Origin: Treponema sp.
GTDB taxonomy: Bacteria > Spirochaetota > Spirochaetia > Treponematales > Treponemataceae
Length of the DNA stretch: 64,000 bases
Direction of reading: 5' to 3'
Assembly: GCA_017470605.1 (NCBI GenBank)
Contig: JAFUYH010000043.1
Location: 49,387 to 113,386 of the forward strand
This document shows positions 17,579 through 26,640 of this stretch, piece after piece. Each line of letters opens with the position of its first letter. Position 1 is the stretch's first letter. Both the position numbers and the translations under genes were made by a program. The notes under the pieces were generated by a model. That model saw only the letters and a program-made list of their open reading frames with translations, was not told the DNA's origin and ran no database searches.

Positions 17579-18823
17579 ATGCATCGAATCAGTTCACAGA
17601 TGAATAATAATAATACACAGAGCAGCCTCAGGCTTCAGGAAAGCCGGCTGAACCGTGCAAATAATCAGATTGGCTCTCAGCACAAGATTCAGCAGCTGCG
17701 CGATGACCCTCTTGCGGCCGGTCATCTGGTTCGCTATCAGTCTTATCTGAATCGTGTTAATCAGTTTGAAAAAAATGCCCTTACTCTTTCTGACGAATTT
17801 TCTTTCCGCGAAGGCTACATGACAGACAGCCTTGACATTATGCAGAGAGTTCGTGAACTTGCAGTTACTGGCGCAAACGGAATATACAATAAAGAAGACC
17901 TTGCAAATATGGCAACGGAAGTTGATGAACTTTTGAAGGCTCTTATTCAGAATGCAAATGCTGTAGATGCTGATGGAAACTCCGTTTTTGCGGGTACCAA
18001 CACAAAGGCAACTGCTTTTGATATTGAAATGGGAAATGTGGAAGGAAGCGGTATTCCTCTTATTCAGAACGTTCGCTATAACGGAAACATTGACATTAAT
18101 CGTGTAGAAATTGATGAAGCTAAGTATCTTGTAAACGATAATGCCGGCAACAAGACATTCTGGGCAGAAAATCAGCAGATTTTTGGTGCCAGGGATGCAT
18201 CTTCATGGCAGGCCAGTAGCGATAATGTTATTTCTGTTGATGGTGTTGAAATTCAGATAAAGCAGGGTGACAACATTTATGCACTGGTTGCAAAAATTAA
18301 TGACAGTGGGGCTGCCGTAAAGGCAAGCGTGGATCCTATAAGAAACAGTCTGAACCTTGCAACTACAGATGCCCGCCAGCTTTGGGTACAGGATGTTCAG
18401 GGCTCTTCTTTGAATGAACTTGGCATTGTAAAAGATTCATCTCAAAAGCCGCCATATAATCTTGGAGATGGAGTCCGTGTAAGCGGCGGAAGCATGTTTG
18501 ATACTGTTATTGCCTTCAGAAATGCCCTTCTTGCAGGAGACCAGGAAAGTATTGGCGGTCGTGTTCTTGGAGCCCTTGATAAAGGAATAGACAGTCTTGT
18601 AAGCAGGATTGCAAAATCTGGTGCAGAGTATGAGCGTGCTCAGCTTAATGCAAATAGAAGCAGCAAACTTGCACTGGATGTTACTCATATGGTCAGCAGG
18701 GAAGGTGACCTGGACTTTACAAAAGCCATTACCGACTTAAAAATGCTTGATTATACAAATCAGGCCACATTGAGTCAGGCAGGCAAAATGTACAGCTCCA
18801 CATTATTGAATTACATGAGGTAA
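17579..18823 (+). CDS. flgL: Flagellar hook-associated protein 3 (FlgL)
   Basis: The 414-residue second junction protein is homologous to flagellin at its ends. It starts with a D0-like helix (RISSQMNNNNTQ), has a flagellin-like N-terminal stretch ([19 protein letters not shown]) and ends with the C-terminal helix (QATLSQAGKMYSSTLLNYMR). GAGAGG ribosome site upstream. It lies 50 bp after flgK and 8 bp before fliW. Confidence 0.95.
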   Translation: MHRISSQMNNNNTQSSLRLQESRLNRANNQIGSQHKIQQLRDDPLAAGHLVRYQSYLNRVNQFEKNALTLSDEFSFREGYMTDSLDIMQRVRELAVTGANGIYNKEDLANMATEVDELLKALIQNANAVDADGNSVFAGTNTKATAFDIEMGNVEGSGIPLIQNVRYNGNIDINRVEIDEAKYLVNDNAGNKTFWAENQQIFGARDASSWQASSDNVISVDGVEIQIKQGDNIYALVAKINDSGAAVKASVDPIRNSLNLATTDARQLWVQDVQGSSLNELGIVKDSSQKPPYNLGDGVRVSGGSMFDTVIAFRNALLAGDQESIGGRVLGALDKGIDSLVSRIAKSGAEYERAQLNANRSSKLALDVTHMVSREGDLDFTKAITDLKMLDYTNQATLSQAGKMYSSTLLNYMR

Positions 18824-18831
18824 GGATTTTT

Positions 18832-19275
18832 ATGGAAATTTACAGCAAAGCTCGCGGAAAAATTGAAGTTAAGGAAGACAGGCTTATAAGCATCCCCGAA
18901 GGTCTTTTTGGTTTTGAAAATTATACCAAGTATGCCCTTGTAGATTCTGATTATGAACCTTTTATCTGGCTTCAGTCTTGCGAAGACCCTAATCTTGCTT
19001 TTTTAATTGTAGATCCTTTTTTAATCAGTTCTGATTATGAAAGTGATATTGATGATGAAACTCTGGCAAAAATTGACATAACAAAGCCTGAAGACATCAT
19101 CATTATGACTATTGTTACAGTTCCTCATGACGGCAGTGCAATAACTGCAAATTTTCAGGGCCCGCTTGTAATAAATAAGAAAAATCATAAGTGCATTCAG
19201 GCTATTTTGAGCGACAACAGATGGTCCACAAAGGTAAATATTGTTGATGCCCTTAATTCAAAAGGGGGCCGCTGA
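18832..19275 (+). CDS. fliW: Flagellar assembly factor FliW
   Basis: The 147-residue protein has the conserved FliW pattern [16 protein letters not shown] near residue 20 and [10 protein letters not shown] near residue 105. FliW binds both flagellin and CsrA and relieves CsrA repression of flagellin translation in Bacillus and related systems. Its stop overlaps the csrA start by one base, so the antagonist and its target are made together. Confidence 0.96.
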   Translation: MEIYSKARGKIEVKEDRLISIPEGLFGFENYTKYALVDSDYEPFIWLQSCEDPNLAFLIVDPFLISSDYESDIDDETLAKIDITKPEDIIIMTIVTVPHDGSAITANFQGPLVINKKNHKCIQAILSDNRWSTKVNIVDALNSKGGR

Positions 19276-19523
19276 TGCTGATTTTATCAAGAAAAATAGA
19301 TGAAAAAATTAAGATTGGCGATGAAATTACAATCACAATTATTGATGTGCACGGAGACCAGGTTAAAATTGGTGTGGAAGCGCCTAAAAACGTAAAGGTT
19401 TTCCGTCAGGAAGTTTTTGATGCCATCCAGACAGAAAATAAGGCTGCAGTTGCTTCCGGTGATGGTGATAATCAGAAGGCAATAAATGCCGTAAGTGCTT
19501 TGAGCAAACTTTTAAGGAAATAA
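19275..19523 (+). CDS. csrA: Translational regulator CsrA
   Basis: The 82-residue RNA-binding dimer starts [18 protein letters not shown], the standard CsrA strand set, with [15 protein letters not shown] and the conserved RNA-contact arginine. An extra tail of about 20 residues follows the usual core. CsrA binds GGA motifs in leaders. In Borrelia it represses flaB translation, and the two flaB leaders here contain GGA at the ribosome site. Confidence 0.97.
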   Translation: MLILSRKIDEKIKIGDEITITIIDVHGDQVKIGVEAPKNVKVFRQEVFDAIQTENKAAVASGDGDNQKAINAVSALSKLLRK

Positions 19524-19532
19524 GCAATTTTA

Positions 19533-20222
19533 TTATTGAGCGTTGTTCAGTTTGATTTCTGCTTCACTGGCACGCAGGTAAACAGGGCCGTCAAAATCTT
19601 TGAGCGGCTCTTTTTTTTGCTCTATCATGTTTTCTGTAATCTTAATTAAAGATTCTGCTGTGTCAAAATTTGTCTTTACAAGAATAAATTGAGTTCCTTT
19701 ACATTCTTTCTTTAGGATTTCAGACAGTTTTACTGCATCAGGACCTGTAATAATCACTTTTTCAAGTTTTTTTACTTCTTCAATAATTTTTTCAGTTTCG
19801 CGGTCTTCTTCTTCAAGAATTATTTCTTTCTTCTCTTCTGAATATTTTGTAATAGAACTGTAAAATTTGTCCTTGTTTGCGTCAATGCAGGAAAGAACGG
19901 GTATGTTGAGTGATGAAAATGGATAAGCATAACATTCAAGAGAAGATATGCCGTAAAGGGGAATGCCGTAGGCAAGTTCAATTGCCTTTAAGGCCGAAAT
20001 GCCAAGGCGCAAACCTGTAAAACTGCCAGGGCCTATGGTGAGCGCGCCTGCATTCAGGTCAGAAGCCTTAATGCCCGCTGTGTTCAGAATATCATCTATT
20101 ACCGGAACAAGCATTTCTGACTGCTTCATTCCAATATCAAGTGTTTTTGAAATGTATTTATCGTCATATTTTAAGGCAATGCTCAGTCTGGATACTGCGC
20201 AGTCTACAGCAAGTATGTTCAT
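19533..20222 (-). CDS. tsaB: tRNA threonylcarbamoyladenosine biosynthesis protein TsaB
   Basis: The 229-residue ASKHA-fold partner of TsaD starts MNILAVDCAVSRLSIAL and carries GPGSFTGLRLGISALKAI. It helps place threonylcarbamoyl on A37 of ANN-decoding tRNAs. The ATG overlaps the stop of tsaE by one base, and both lie together as in other treponemes. Confidence 0.94.
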   Translation of the reverse strand: MNILAVDCAVSRLSIALKYDDKYISKTLDIGMKQSEMLVPVIDDILNTAGIKASDLNAGALTIGPGSFTGLRLGISALKAIELAYGIPLYGISSLECYAYPFSSLNIPVLSCIDANKDKFYSSITKYSEEKKEIILEEEDRETEKIIEEVKKLEKVIITGPDAVKLSEILKKECKGTQFILVKTNFDTAESLIKITENMIEQKKEPLKDFDGPVYLRASEAEIKLNNAQ

Positions 20223-20650
20223 TATAAATCTCCGTTCTGCCAGTTTTGAATTTCAATTTCCCGGCTTCCGTCATCTTTTGGAGTTATTTTTAAAATTATA
20301 GTTTTTTCAGGCAGTTCAGACATAATTTTTTCGCTCCATTCAATTATGGAAACTCCGTCTCCGTAAATCATGTCGTCAGTGCCAAGGTTTACAAAGTCTT
20401 CTGTGCCGTCCAGCCTGTAAACATCCATGTGGTAAAGAGGCATTGAGCCCTGATATTCACTTATAAGGCAGAAAGTGGGGCTTGTGATTGTATCTGTTAT
20501 ATCAAGAGCCCGGGCAATTCCTTTTGTTATTGTTGTTTTGCCGGCTGCGAGCGTGCCTTGCATTGCAATAACATCACCTTTTTTAAGTTTTTTTCCGATT
20601 TTTATGCCAAGTTCAATGGTTTCTTCTGGCGAATGAGTTGTGAAAGTCAC
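20222..20650 (-). CDS. tsaE: tRNA threonylcarbamoyladenosine biosynthesis protein TsaE
   Basis: The 142-residue P-loop ATPase has Walker A GTLAAGKTT, the SPTF switch, HMDVYRL and IIEWSEKI. It resets the TsaB-TsaD complex. It overlaps both neighbours by 1-4 bp, giving a tight small operon with tsaB downstream. Confidence 0.95.
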   Translation of the reverse strand: MTFTTHSPEETIELGIKIGKKLKKGDVIAMQGTLAAGKTTITKGIARALDITDTITSPTFCLISEYQGSMPLYHMDVYRLDGTEDFVNLGTDDMIYGDGVSIIEWSEKIMSELPEKTIILKITPKDDGSREIEIQNWQNGDL

Positions 20651-20910
20651 TGTGGTAATCTGCCTTCCATTTCTTCTGTAAGTATGAATTCAAAAAGAGC
20701 TTTCTTTACAGGTATAAGAGGATAATTTATTGGTTTTAGAAATGAGATTTCGATAATTTTTTTACCAAAAGGACTCGTTTCTATACTGAAAAAAATAGGC
20801 GTCGTTTCTGTTGAGGTTGGAAGCTCCAGTACAGCATTGCATTTATATTTACGCATGTAAAATACCTGTCCATGCTCTGGAACGATGTCTTTAAGCTCCA
20901 TTACTCGCAT
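20647..20910 (-). CDS. Conserved small protein of unknown function upstream of tsaE
   Basis: The 87-residue product is not recognised. It is compact, beta-rich (VFYMRKYKCNAVLELPTS, PIFFSIETSPFG) and has no signal or membrane segment. It overlaps tsaE by 4 bp and heads that operon. Start at 20910 lacks a Shine-Dalgarno; a promoter ends 8 nt upstream. A second ATG three codons later is possible. Confidence 0.7.
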   Translation of the reverse strand: MRVMELKDIVPEHGQVFYMRKYKCNAVLELPTSTETTPIFFSIETSPFGKKIIEISFLKPINYPLIPVKKALFEFILTEEMEGRLPQ

Positions 20911-20918
20911 ATTTCTTA

Positions 20919-20947
20919 ATTTTAACCTAGTTTTATCAAATTATCAA
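20919..20947 (-). promoter_or_regulatory. Putative promoter of the small protein-tsaE-tsaB operon, nearly leaderless
   Basis: Minus-strand TTGATA (20947-20942), 17 bp, TAAAAT (20924-20919), then 8 nt to the ATG at 20910. The predicted leader is about 2 nt, and no Shine-Dalgarno is present. Confidence 0.6.
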
Positions 20948-20960
20948 GTCTGAAATAAAG

Positions 20961-22067
20961 CTACAGATCATATTTATATATGATTGCCTGAATCTTATTT
21001 TTATCTGCAAGCCTGACTTTTGTAAACTGAACATGCAGGGCAAATTTGCCGCCGGGCAGTCTTCTTGTCTTTCTTATGATTCCCGGGATTTTCCATATAT
21101 CGTAACCTGCAATAGAAACGCTTAAATTCTGCTTTTCTTTTACCGGAAGGTGAGTGTGGATGCAGCATCCTCCTGCAGAAATGTTTGCAAGTTTTCCCTT
21201 GTATAGCTTGTTTGAATAAATGTAGTTCAGCTGACCTGATTTTTTGTCTTCTGCAAAACGCAATGAACAGAAAGTGCAGCTTTCTTCTGTAAATTCCCGC
21301 TTAAAATGTCTCTGTGCCTGGGATTCCAGCTGTTCAGAATGCGAGACAATCATCAGATAGTGTTTTTCACCTTCTTTTTCTGTGTTTGTATAACGTATAA
21401 CCCTTGCAATATAATTATAGGAAAGCCCTTCATCTGTTTTATAGGTAAAACGGCTTTTTGCCAGGGGCTGTGGTTTTTCTTTTGTGCTGTGAATGTAGTC
21501 TGGAATTTCCAGAGTCATTGATTCTCTTGTGTTTTCAACGACTGTTAATGGCTGCTGTTCTCCGTTTGTGGCAATATAAGTTACTGTCTTGTTAAGCTGA
21601 ATCTGCCTTGTAGAGGAAATTGTTTTTCTCTGAGCAACCATTAATTCCAGTCTGTACAAGATGCTGAAGAACAGATCCAGTCTTTCATCTGAAAAATAAT
21701 CCTGTTGTTTTAGAATTTGATAGGCATTTCTAAAAAGATTGTCTACATCTTCAGTTGATTTTAAGTTATACAGAATGTTTGGAAATTTTACTGTAAAGCA
21801 GACTTTCCATAATAAGTTGATTTCAGCACTGGTAAAATTAAGGCTTCTGCCTAGTTCCACAACATCCTTTCTTTTTGTCGGACTCTTCTGTGCCTTTTTT
21901 ATGTATCTTTCAGATTTTCTATATTTTGTAATCTGAGTAGAAATCAAAAAGATAATTCCAAGAAATGCTGCAATTGAAAGAAGTATGATTATAAATAAAA
22001 AAACTGGTGCTGTTGCTCTTGCCTGAAGGGGAGAACCTGAACCGCTTCCTGATAAACCTGTAAACAT
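20961..22067 (-). CDS. Membrane-anchored PilZ-domain protein
   Basis: The 368-residue protein has an N-terminal membrane segment (about residues 20-45, LFIIILLSIAAFLGIIFL), a helical middle region, and a C-terminal PilZ domain from about 235. The c-di-GMP motif parts RHFKR (RxxxR) and NISAGG ((D/N)xSxxG) are both present. It sits beside fliD and flagellins, so a role in c-di-GMP control of motility is likely. Start has AAGGAG 8 nt upstream. Confidence 0.85.
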   Translation of the reverse strand: MFTGLSGSGSGSPLQARATAPVFLFIIILLSIAAFLGIIFLISTQITKYRKSERYIKKAQKSPTKRKDVVELGRSLNFTSAEINLLWKVCFTVKFPNILYNLKSTEDVDNLFRNAYQILKQQDYFSDERLDLFFSILYRLELMVAQRKTISSTRQIQLNKTVTYIATNGEQQPLTVVENTRESMTLEIPDYIHSTKEKPQPLAKSRFTYKTDEGLSYNYIARVIRYTNTEKEGEKHYLMIVSHSEQLESQAQRHFKREFTEESCTFCSLRFAEDKKSGQLNYIYSNKLYKGKLANISAGGCCIHTHLPVKEKQNLSVSIAGYDIWKIPGIIRKTRRLPGGKFALHVQFTKVRLADKNKIQAIIYKYDL

Positions 22068-22105
22068 GAAAAAACTCCTTGCAATTCATGTATCTGGAAC
22101 TGCTG

Positions 22106-22699
22106 TTAGAATTTCTTTAGGGCTTCCGATATAGACCTTAATCTTGGACATATTTCATATTCAGAAAGGTCTCCAATCATAACTGTATCATTATTCTGTA
22201 ATGCTTCTTCAAAATCTTTTAAAACCGGTGAAAATTCAGCAAAAAAATCATTAAAAGAAAGTCCGTCAATTTTTGCATCTGAAAAAGTTTCCGGGTATAA
22301 AGTTGCAAGTGCAGCGGTATGACTGAACTGGTCAATACTGTCTGCAAGTTTTTTGATAGAGTCAGAAACTTCTACGTTTCTGTTATTCTGTAATTCAGAA
22401 GGAACTTCTTCCATTTTTTCTGCAAGTTCGCTAAAAAGCTGGGAAAGCATTATGAAAGAATCCTGAATATCCTTTTTGGTTACGATTGTAAATTCAAATT
22501 TTTCATTATAGTTAAGGACTTTCTTGGCTTCTTCATCAAAAGAATCTGCTGTTATTGTTTTTCCGTCTACCTTTATGCCGATTACAGACGCTTCGTTTTC
22601 TTCACAAATCTCTTCAAATGAATTGAGTACGTCTCCTACTGTTTCTTCGTCTTCAATCTTTACATCGACTTTATTTCCGTTAATGTAAAACTCAATCAT
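22106..22699 (-). CDS. Conserved spirochaetal protein after fliD, unknown function
   Basis: The 197-residue acidic cytoplasmic protein is not recognised. It starts MIEFYINGNKVDVKIEDEET, suggesting a small beta-grasp-like start, followed by a helical region. GGAGG ribosome site precedes the ATG. It occupies the place where fliS, the flagellin chaperone, follows fliD in many bacteria. A FliS-like chaperone role is only a positional guess. Confidence 0.65.
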   Translation of the reverse strand: MIEFYINGNKVDVKIEDEETVGDVLNSFEEICEENEASVIGIKVDGKTITADSFDEEAKKVLNYNEKFEFTIVTKKDIQDSFIMLSQLFSELAEKMEEVPSELQNNRNVEVSDSIKKLADSIDQFSHTAALATLYPETFSDAKIDGLSFNDFFAEFSPVLKDFEEALQNNDTVMIGDLSEYEICPRLRSISEALKKF

Positions 22700-22761
22700 A
22701 CTGAAATCCTCCAGAATAAATAATTATACTGTTATATTATCGGCAGATTTTCTTATTAATT

Positions 22762-24816
22762 TTACTTTTGCTGTTGTTTTGTGAAGTTTGAGATTGTTGT
22801 CTGCTGTGATTCAAGGCTGCCCAGACTTCCTTCCATCTGAGCATATTTGTTACGGAGTTCTGCTTCCTTGTCATCCATCTGGGATTCAAGTTTAGCAATG
22901 CGCGATTCTGTATTTTTTATTTTTGAATCAAGTGATGATGTTTTTAAGGCCAGAATTCCTCCTGTCTGGGTATAGGCTGAAATCTGTTTGTCAAGTTTAT
23001 AGGCAATTCCGGAATCAACAATAAGGTCTCCGTCTGAATCATAGCCGAATAACTGACGTATGTCGTCCATATTGTTTTCCAGTGCACTGTCCAGTTTTTT
23101 TTCATCTATTTCCAGATAGCCTCTGAGCTTGCTTTGTGAATAGCCGCCAGAAAAGCCTCCTGCGTTTGTTGCAATTCCTATTTGAGAAAGCATCGTTATG
23201 TCTGCGGAATCAGAAAATGAATAACCTGCAGAAACAATTGTCTGCATACTGCTTTTTATGCTTGTAAGAGAAAAGTCTGTAGAAAACATACCGAGTCTTT
23301 CCTGTTCGGCCTGTTTTTCTTCTGTTGAAAGATAATCCAGTTCTTCAATTATTTCCGGCTTGTTCTGCGAAAGTATATTGATTTCTGCAACTGCCTGATT
23401 ATACTGTCCTACAAACTGAATGATTGCATCTTTTGAACTTTCAGTATCTGGCTTTATGTTGATTGTGGCGGTTTTGTCTGTTTTATCATAGATGTTTAAT
23501 GTAACTTCAGGTACTACATCATCAATTTTATTTGAAGGACGTGAAATTGTTATTCCTTCATATTTAATGATTGCATCATCTGCTTCTGAAACGGCATGCT
23601 GCGGGCCATAACCTAAATCTTTTGTAGGGTCTGAAGAAGCGAATGTGGAAAGATTCAGCTGGGTTCCTGTGTTGATGTTTCTGACTGCAATGTATTTTAT
23701 TCCCTGATATTCTTTTACAGGAACTTTTATTTCCAGATTTTCTCCCTTCAGAAGGTTTTCTGTAGGGATTTCTTTTTCGCTGCCATCTTCCATAACTGCA
23801 AAAAGAACGTTTTCATTTTCTATGGCTTCAAGCGGTTCTGGTGGAACAGACGGTAAATTTAGGCTTGTATCTGATTCATTGTTGTTAACGACGATTCCGT
23901 TGAATTCTATAAAACCTGCATCTGGAATTTCCGGCTGAAGCAAGGTTTTGTTGATTTCAGGGGTAATATCTTCAGTTTTTTTTGCTTGAATATTGAATGT
24001 TATTACCTGAGCACTGTCTGAACTGATGTTTCCTGGAACTGATACCTGATAGGCCCCTCTTGGCTGAACAGAAATAATTCCCTCTTCCAGTTTTGTTCCT
24101 GTAAGCGTAAGTTCAGGCATGTATTCACTTTCGTCATATTCTATTTTTTGAACAGGAAGAATTTCATCCTGACTGGTGCCAAACCTTATTTCCTGCGATT
24201 TTATCTTGTTTATCATTCCTGAATCAAAGGCAAATTTTTTTGCATCGCCTTCAAAAATCAGTCTGTTTTCTTTTCCAGTTGGAATTGCTTCTATAAGCAG
24301 GGATTTTTTTCCTGAGCCTGCTCCAATTATTGATGATTTTATAATTCCGTTTCCGCGCTTGTTTATTCCGCTTGAAAAATCTTTTATGGAACCGCCTTTC
24401 CAGTTGTAAAGAACCTGTTTTTCTCCAACCTTATATATGTAAGTTCCGGCGGGAATTTTGTAGTCATTTTCAAGTTCGTCAGTCATAAAACGGTCTGAAC
24501 TTGCAGCCTGTAATACGTCTATTTTAAATGACTGAATATCTGCACTTCTGTTTGCCTGCGCAGTTATTGCGTTTTCCTGTGATGAAGTTGTAAGTTTATT
24601 GTTAAATGGATTTTCAAATGAATAGAGAGTCTTTGTGCTGTCTCTTAAAGAGGTGAGTCTGCTGTTTATTTCTCTCCAGGCGTCTTTTTCTGATTTGTAA
24701 GTTTCAAGCTGCTTTTGTTCCCTTGTAAGCGGGATTCGCTCGACCTTCATCAGTTTTTCAATAGTATCATTTGTGCTGTACTTGTCTGTAACGCCTGGTA
24801 TGCTTATTCCTGCCAT
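22762..24816 (-). CDS. fliD: Flagellar filament cap protein FliD
   Basis: The 684-residue cap protein has the FliD N-terminus (MAGISIPGVTDKYSTND, VERIPLTREQKQLETYK) and C-terminus with coiled coil (ESRIAKLESQMDDKEAELR and QMEGSLGSLESQQ). The middle holds variable cap domains. It lies 3 bp after flaG with no clear ribosome site, so it is likely translationally coupled. Acts at the tip of the periplasmic filament. Confidence 0.94.
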   Translation of the reverse strand: MAGISIPGVTDKYSTNDTIEKLMKVERIPLTREQKQLETYKSEKDAWREINSRLTSLRDSTKTLYSFENPFNNKLTTSSQENAITAQANRSADIQSFKIDVLQAASSDRFMTDELENDYKIPAGTYIYKVGEKQVLYNWKGGSIKDFSSGINKRGNGIIKSSIIGAGSGKKSLLIEAIPTGKENRLIFEGDAKKFAFDSGMINKIKSQEIRFGTSQDEILPVQKIEYDESEYMPELTLTGTKLEEGIISVQPRGAYQVSVPGNISSDSAQVITFNIQAKKTEDITPEINKTLLQPEIPDAGFIEFNGIVVNNNESDTSLNLPSVPPEPLEAIENENVLFAVMEDGSEKEIPTENLLKGENLEIKVPVKEYQGIKYIAVRNINTGTQLNLSTFASSDPTKDLGYGPQHAVSEADDAIIKYEGITISRPSNKIDDVVPEVTLNIYDKTDKTATINIKPDTESSKDAIIQFVGQYNQAVAEINILSQNKPEIIEELDYLSTEEKQAEQERLGMFSTDFSLTSIKSSMQTIVSAGYSFSDSADITMLSQIGIATNAGGFSGGYSQSKLRGYLEIDEKKLDSALENNMDDIRQLFGYDSDGDLIVDSGIAYKLDKQISAYTQTGGILALKTSSLDSKIKNTESRIAKLESQMDDKEAELRNKYAQMEGSLGSLESQQTTISNFTKQQQK

Positions 24817-24819
24817 AAA

Positions 24820-25209
24820 CTAAACTGCATTATTGAACATGTTTCCAATTGCCTTGCGGATTCTCAGTTTCAGGTTCTGAATCTCTTCTGACGGGAACTG
24901 TTTAACAACCTGATTTGTAGACGAATCAACGACTGAAACAACTACCATATCAAGTTCTTTGTTTACGTTAAACTGAAGCTTGTTTCCTGCTACCATCTGA
25001 GACATTTTCTGTAATTCCTGAGTGTCTGCCTTTACTTCGGCAATTGTCTGCTCAAGATTTTGTGCTACTTGGGCTCCTGTGGGGGTTATGGATTTCTGTA
25101 CTACAGGGCTGTTCTGAACAGTTTCTGCCGTACTTCTTGTGTTCTGAGATTTATAAAGAGTCTGGCCATCCATTGCCACATGAACCATAGAATTGCTGAT
25201 TGTATTCAT
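24820..25209 (-). CDS. flaG: FlaG-family flagellar protein
   Basis: The 129-residue protein ends with the FlaG pattern VVVSVVDSSTNQVVKQFPSE near residue 95. FlaG affects filament length in other bacteria. AAGGAGG ribosome site upstream. It starts the flaG-fliD unit, downstream of a flagellin terminator. Confidence 0.85.
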   Translation of the reverse strand: MNTISNSMVHVAMDGQTLYKSQNTRSTAETVQNSPVVQKSITPTGAQVAQNLEQTIAEVKADTQELQKMSQMVAGNKLQFNVNKELDMVVVSVVDSSTNQVVKQFPSEEIQNLKLRIRKAIGNMFNNAV

Positions 25210-25287
25210 AGTTCTCCTCCTTGAAAAACTATAAGCATTTAAGCCTATAGAAACGTTTGTATATAAAACGCTGCAAAGTGAAAAGGA

Positions 25288-25320
25288 AGGGAAGGGGGGC
25301 GCACCCCTTCCTTCTTTTTC
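25288..25320. terminator. Stem-loop between flaB and flaG
   Basis: GAAGGGG (25291-25297) pairs with CCCCTTC (25304-25310), extended by AAGG/CCTT. The T-rich flank is stronger on the plus side, so direction is uncertain. A second, AT-rich hairpin (25326-25365) lies closer to the flaB stop. Confidence 0.5.
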
Positions 25321-25370
25321 AGGAATAATTAAAAAGATGACATCCAGAAATCTCTTTAATTATTAATTTG

Positions 25371-26219
25371 CTACTGCAGAAGAGCAAGTACAGTCTGTGA
25401 CTGTGAGTTTGCCTGTGCAAGCATTGCAGTACCAGCTTGTGTGAGAATCTGGTTCTTTGTGAAATCAACCATCTGAGAAGCCATGTCTGTATCGCGGATA
25501 CGGCTTTCTGCAGCCTGAGTGTTTTCAGCAGCAATGTTAATGCCTTTTGCAGCAATCTCGAATCTGTTCTGATAAGCACCAAGATCAGCTCTCTGCTTTG
25601 TAACCTGGAGCAATGCCTGGTCAATTGTTGCGAGAGTTGCGTTAGCCTCATCAGGAGATGCGATTGTAATCTGTTCATCGCCACCCTGAGCACCCTTGAG
25701 ACCAAGAGCTGTAGCTGTCATTGTACCGATGAATACACGTGTGTTCTGGTCAACATTTGCACCAACCTGGAACTGCATAACCTGATCAGATTCTGCTCCA
25801 AAGCGGCCTGTCAACATATTCATACCGTTGAACTGAGCAACGCTAGCAATGCGATCTACTTCAGCAACGAGCTGTGATACTTCAACCTGAATCTGCATGC
25901 GATCTTCATCGCTGTAGATACCATTTGCAGACTGAACAGCAAGTTCACGAACACGCTGAAGAATATCTGTTGTTTCGTTCAGATAACCTTCTGTTGTCTG
26001 AATGAAAGATACTCCATTCTGAATGTTCTTCGAAGCCTGGTTCAAGCCGCGAATTTGGCTGCGCATCTTTTCTGATACAGCAAGTCCTGATGCATCGTCT
26101 CCGGCGCGGTTGATGCGTTCACCAGAAGAAAGTTTCTCCATGTTTTTCATGATGTTGTCATTAGAAATGTTCAACACACGATCAGCATAGAGCGAACTCA
26201 TATTGTGATTAATAATCAT
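25371..26219 (-). CDS. flaB: Periplasmic flagellar filament core protein FlaB, copy A
   Basis: The 282-residue flagellin starts [20 protein letters not shown] at the ATG at 26219, which has GGAGG 9 nt upstream. An in-frame ATG 15 nt earlier is unlikely. Conserved parts are the N-terminal helix ([20 protein letters not shown]), [14 protein letters not shown], and the C-terminal helix ending [16 protein letters not shown]. It forms the core of the periplasmic flagellum. It has a long, highly structured leader. Which numbered flaB it is cannot be told. Confidence 0.96.
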   Translation of the reverse strand: MIINHNMSSLYADRVLNISNDNIMKNMEKLSSGERINRAGDDASGLAVSEKMRSQIRGLNQASKNIQNGVSFIQTTEGYLNETTDILQRVRELAVQSANGIYSDEDRMQIQVEVSQLVAEVDRIASVAQFNGMNMLTGRFGAESDQVMQFQVGANVDQNTRVFIGTMTATALGLKGAQGGDEQITIASPDEANATLATIDQALLQVTKQRADLGAYQNRFEIAAKGINIAAENTQAAESRIRDTDMASQMVDFTKNQILTQAGTAMLAQANSQSQTVLALLQ

Positions 26220-26224
26220 ATTTG

Positions 26225-26390
26225 TGCCCTCCATGTTTACTAAGCAAAACAGAACATCATGTTCTGTTCCTGCTGGTGAAGGCTGAATCAGCTCTGCGCC
26301 CCTGATTCAGTTTCAGACCATTCAGCAGGAATAGTCAGTCTATACTGACTGTCAGTCTAATCATAAACTGACTGTTCTTGCTGTCACCGC
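26225..26390 (-). promoter_or_regulatory. Structured flaB leader with possible CsrA sites
   Basis: The mRNA upstream of flaB copy A can form several hairpins: 26248-26257/26259-26268 (10 bp), 26267-26275/26323-26331 enclosing 26283-26291/26302-26310, 26333-26339/26344-26350 and 26351-26356/26367-26372. GGA motifs occur at the base of the first hairpin (CAGGAAC) and in the ribosome site (ACATGGAGGG), the arrangement expected for CsrA control. No convincing promoter was found upstream. Confidence 0.55.
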
Positions 26391-26499
26391 AGGCCATGGT
26401 TTGCACTATATTTCAAAGAACTATATGCCTCTGAAAAAGCATATTTGTTTATTACTACATTTTACGATGTTTTTGGAAAAAATACCAGAGTAGGGTAGA

Positions 26500-26549
26500 A
26501 AAAAAACACCGCTTTATTTTAAGGCTGTTTTTCAACAGCCTTAAAATAA
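26500..26549 (-). terminator. Terminator after flaB copy B and the flagellin scrap
   Basis: A perfect 16-bp stem (26514-26529 with 26534-26549) closes a four-base loop. On the minus strand a T run follows about 10 nt later. Confidence 0.75.
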
Positions 26550-26559
26550 TTATATCTTA

Positions 26560-26634
26560 CTATCTGAGTAAAGACAAGACATTCTGTGACTGACTGTTAG
26601 CCTGAGCCAGCATGATGCTGGATGCCACAGTCAT
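26560..26634 (-). pseudogene. Orphan flagellin C-terminus
   Basis: An in-frame stretch of 24 codons plus stop reads MTVASSIMLAQANS then [10 protein letters not shown]. This matches the end of flaB copy B ([18 protein letters not shown]). It begins 6 bp after the copy B stop. There is no ribosome site. It is best read as the remnant of a third flagellin gene or of unequal crossing-over between tandem copies. The codons differ from copy B at several sites (CTTTACTCAGATAG against CTTAGCTTGCTGAGATAA), so it is not a recent duplicate. Confidence 0.75.
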
Positions 26635-26640
26635 AGCGTC

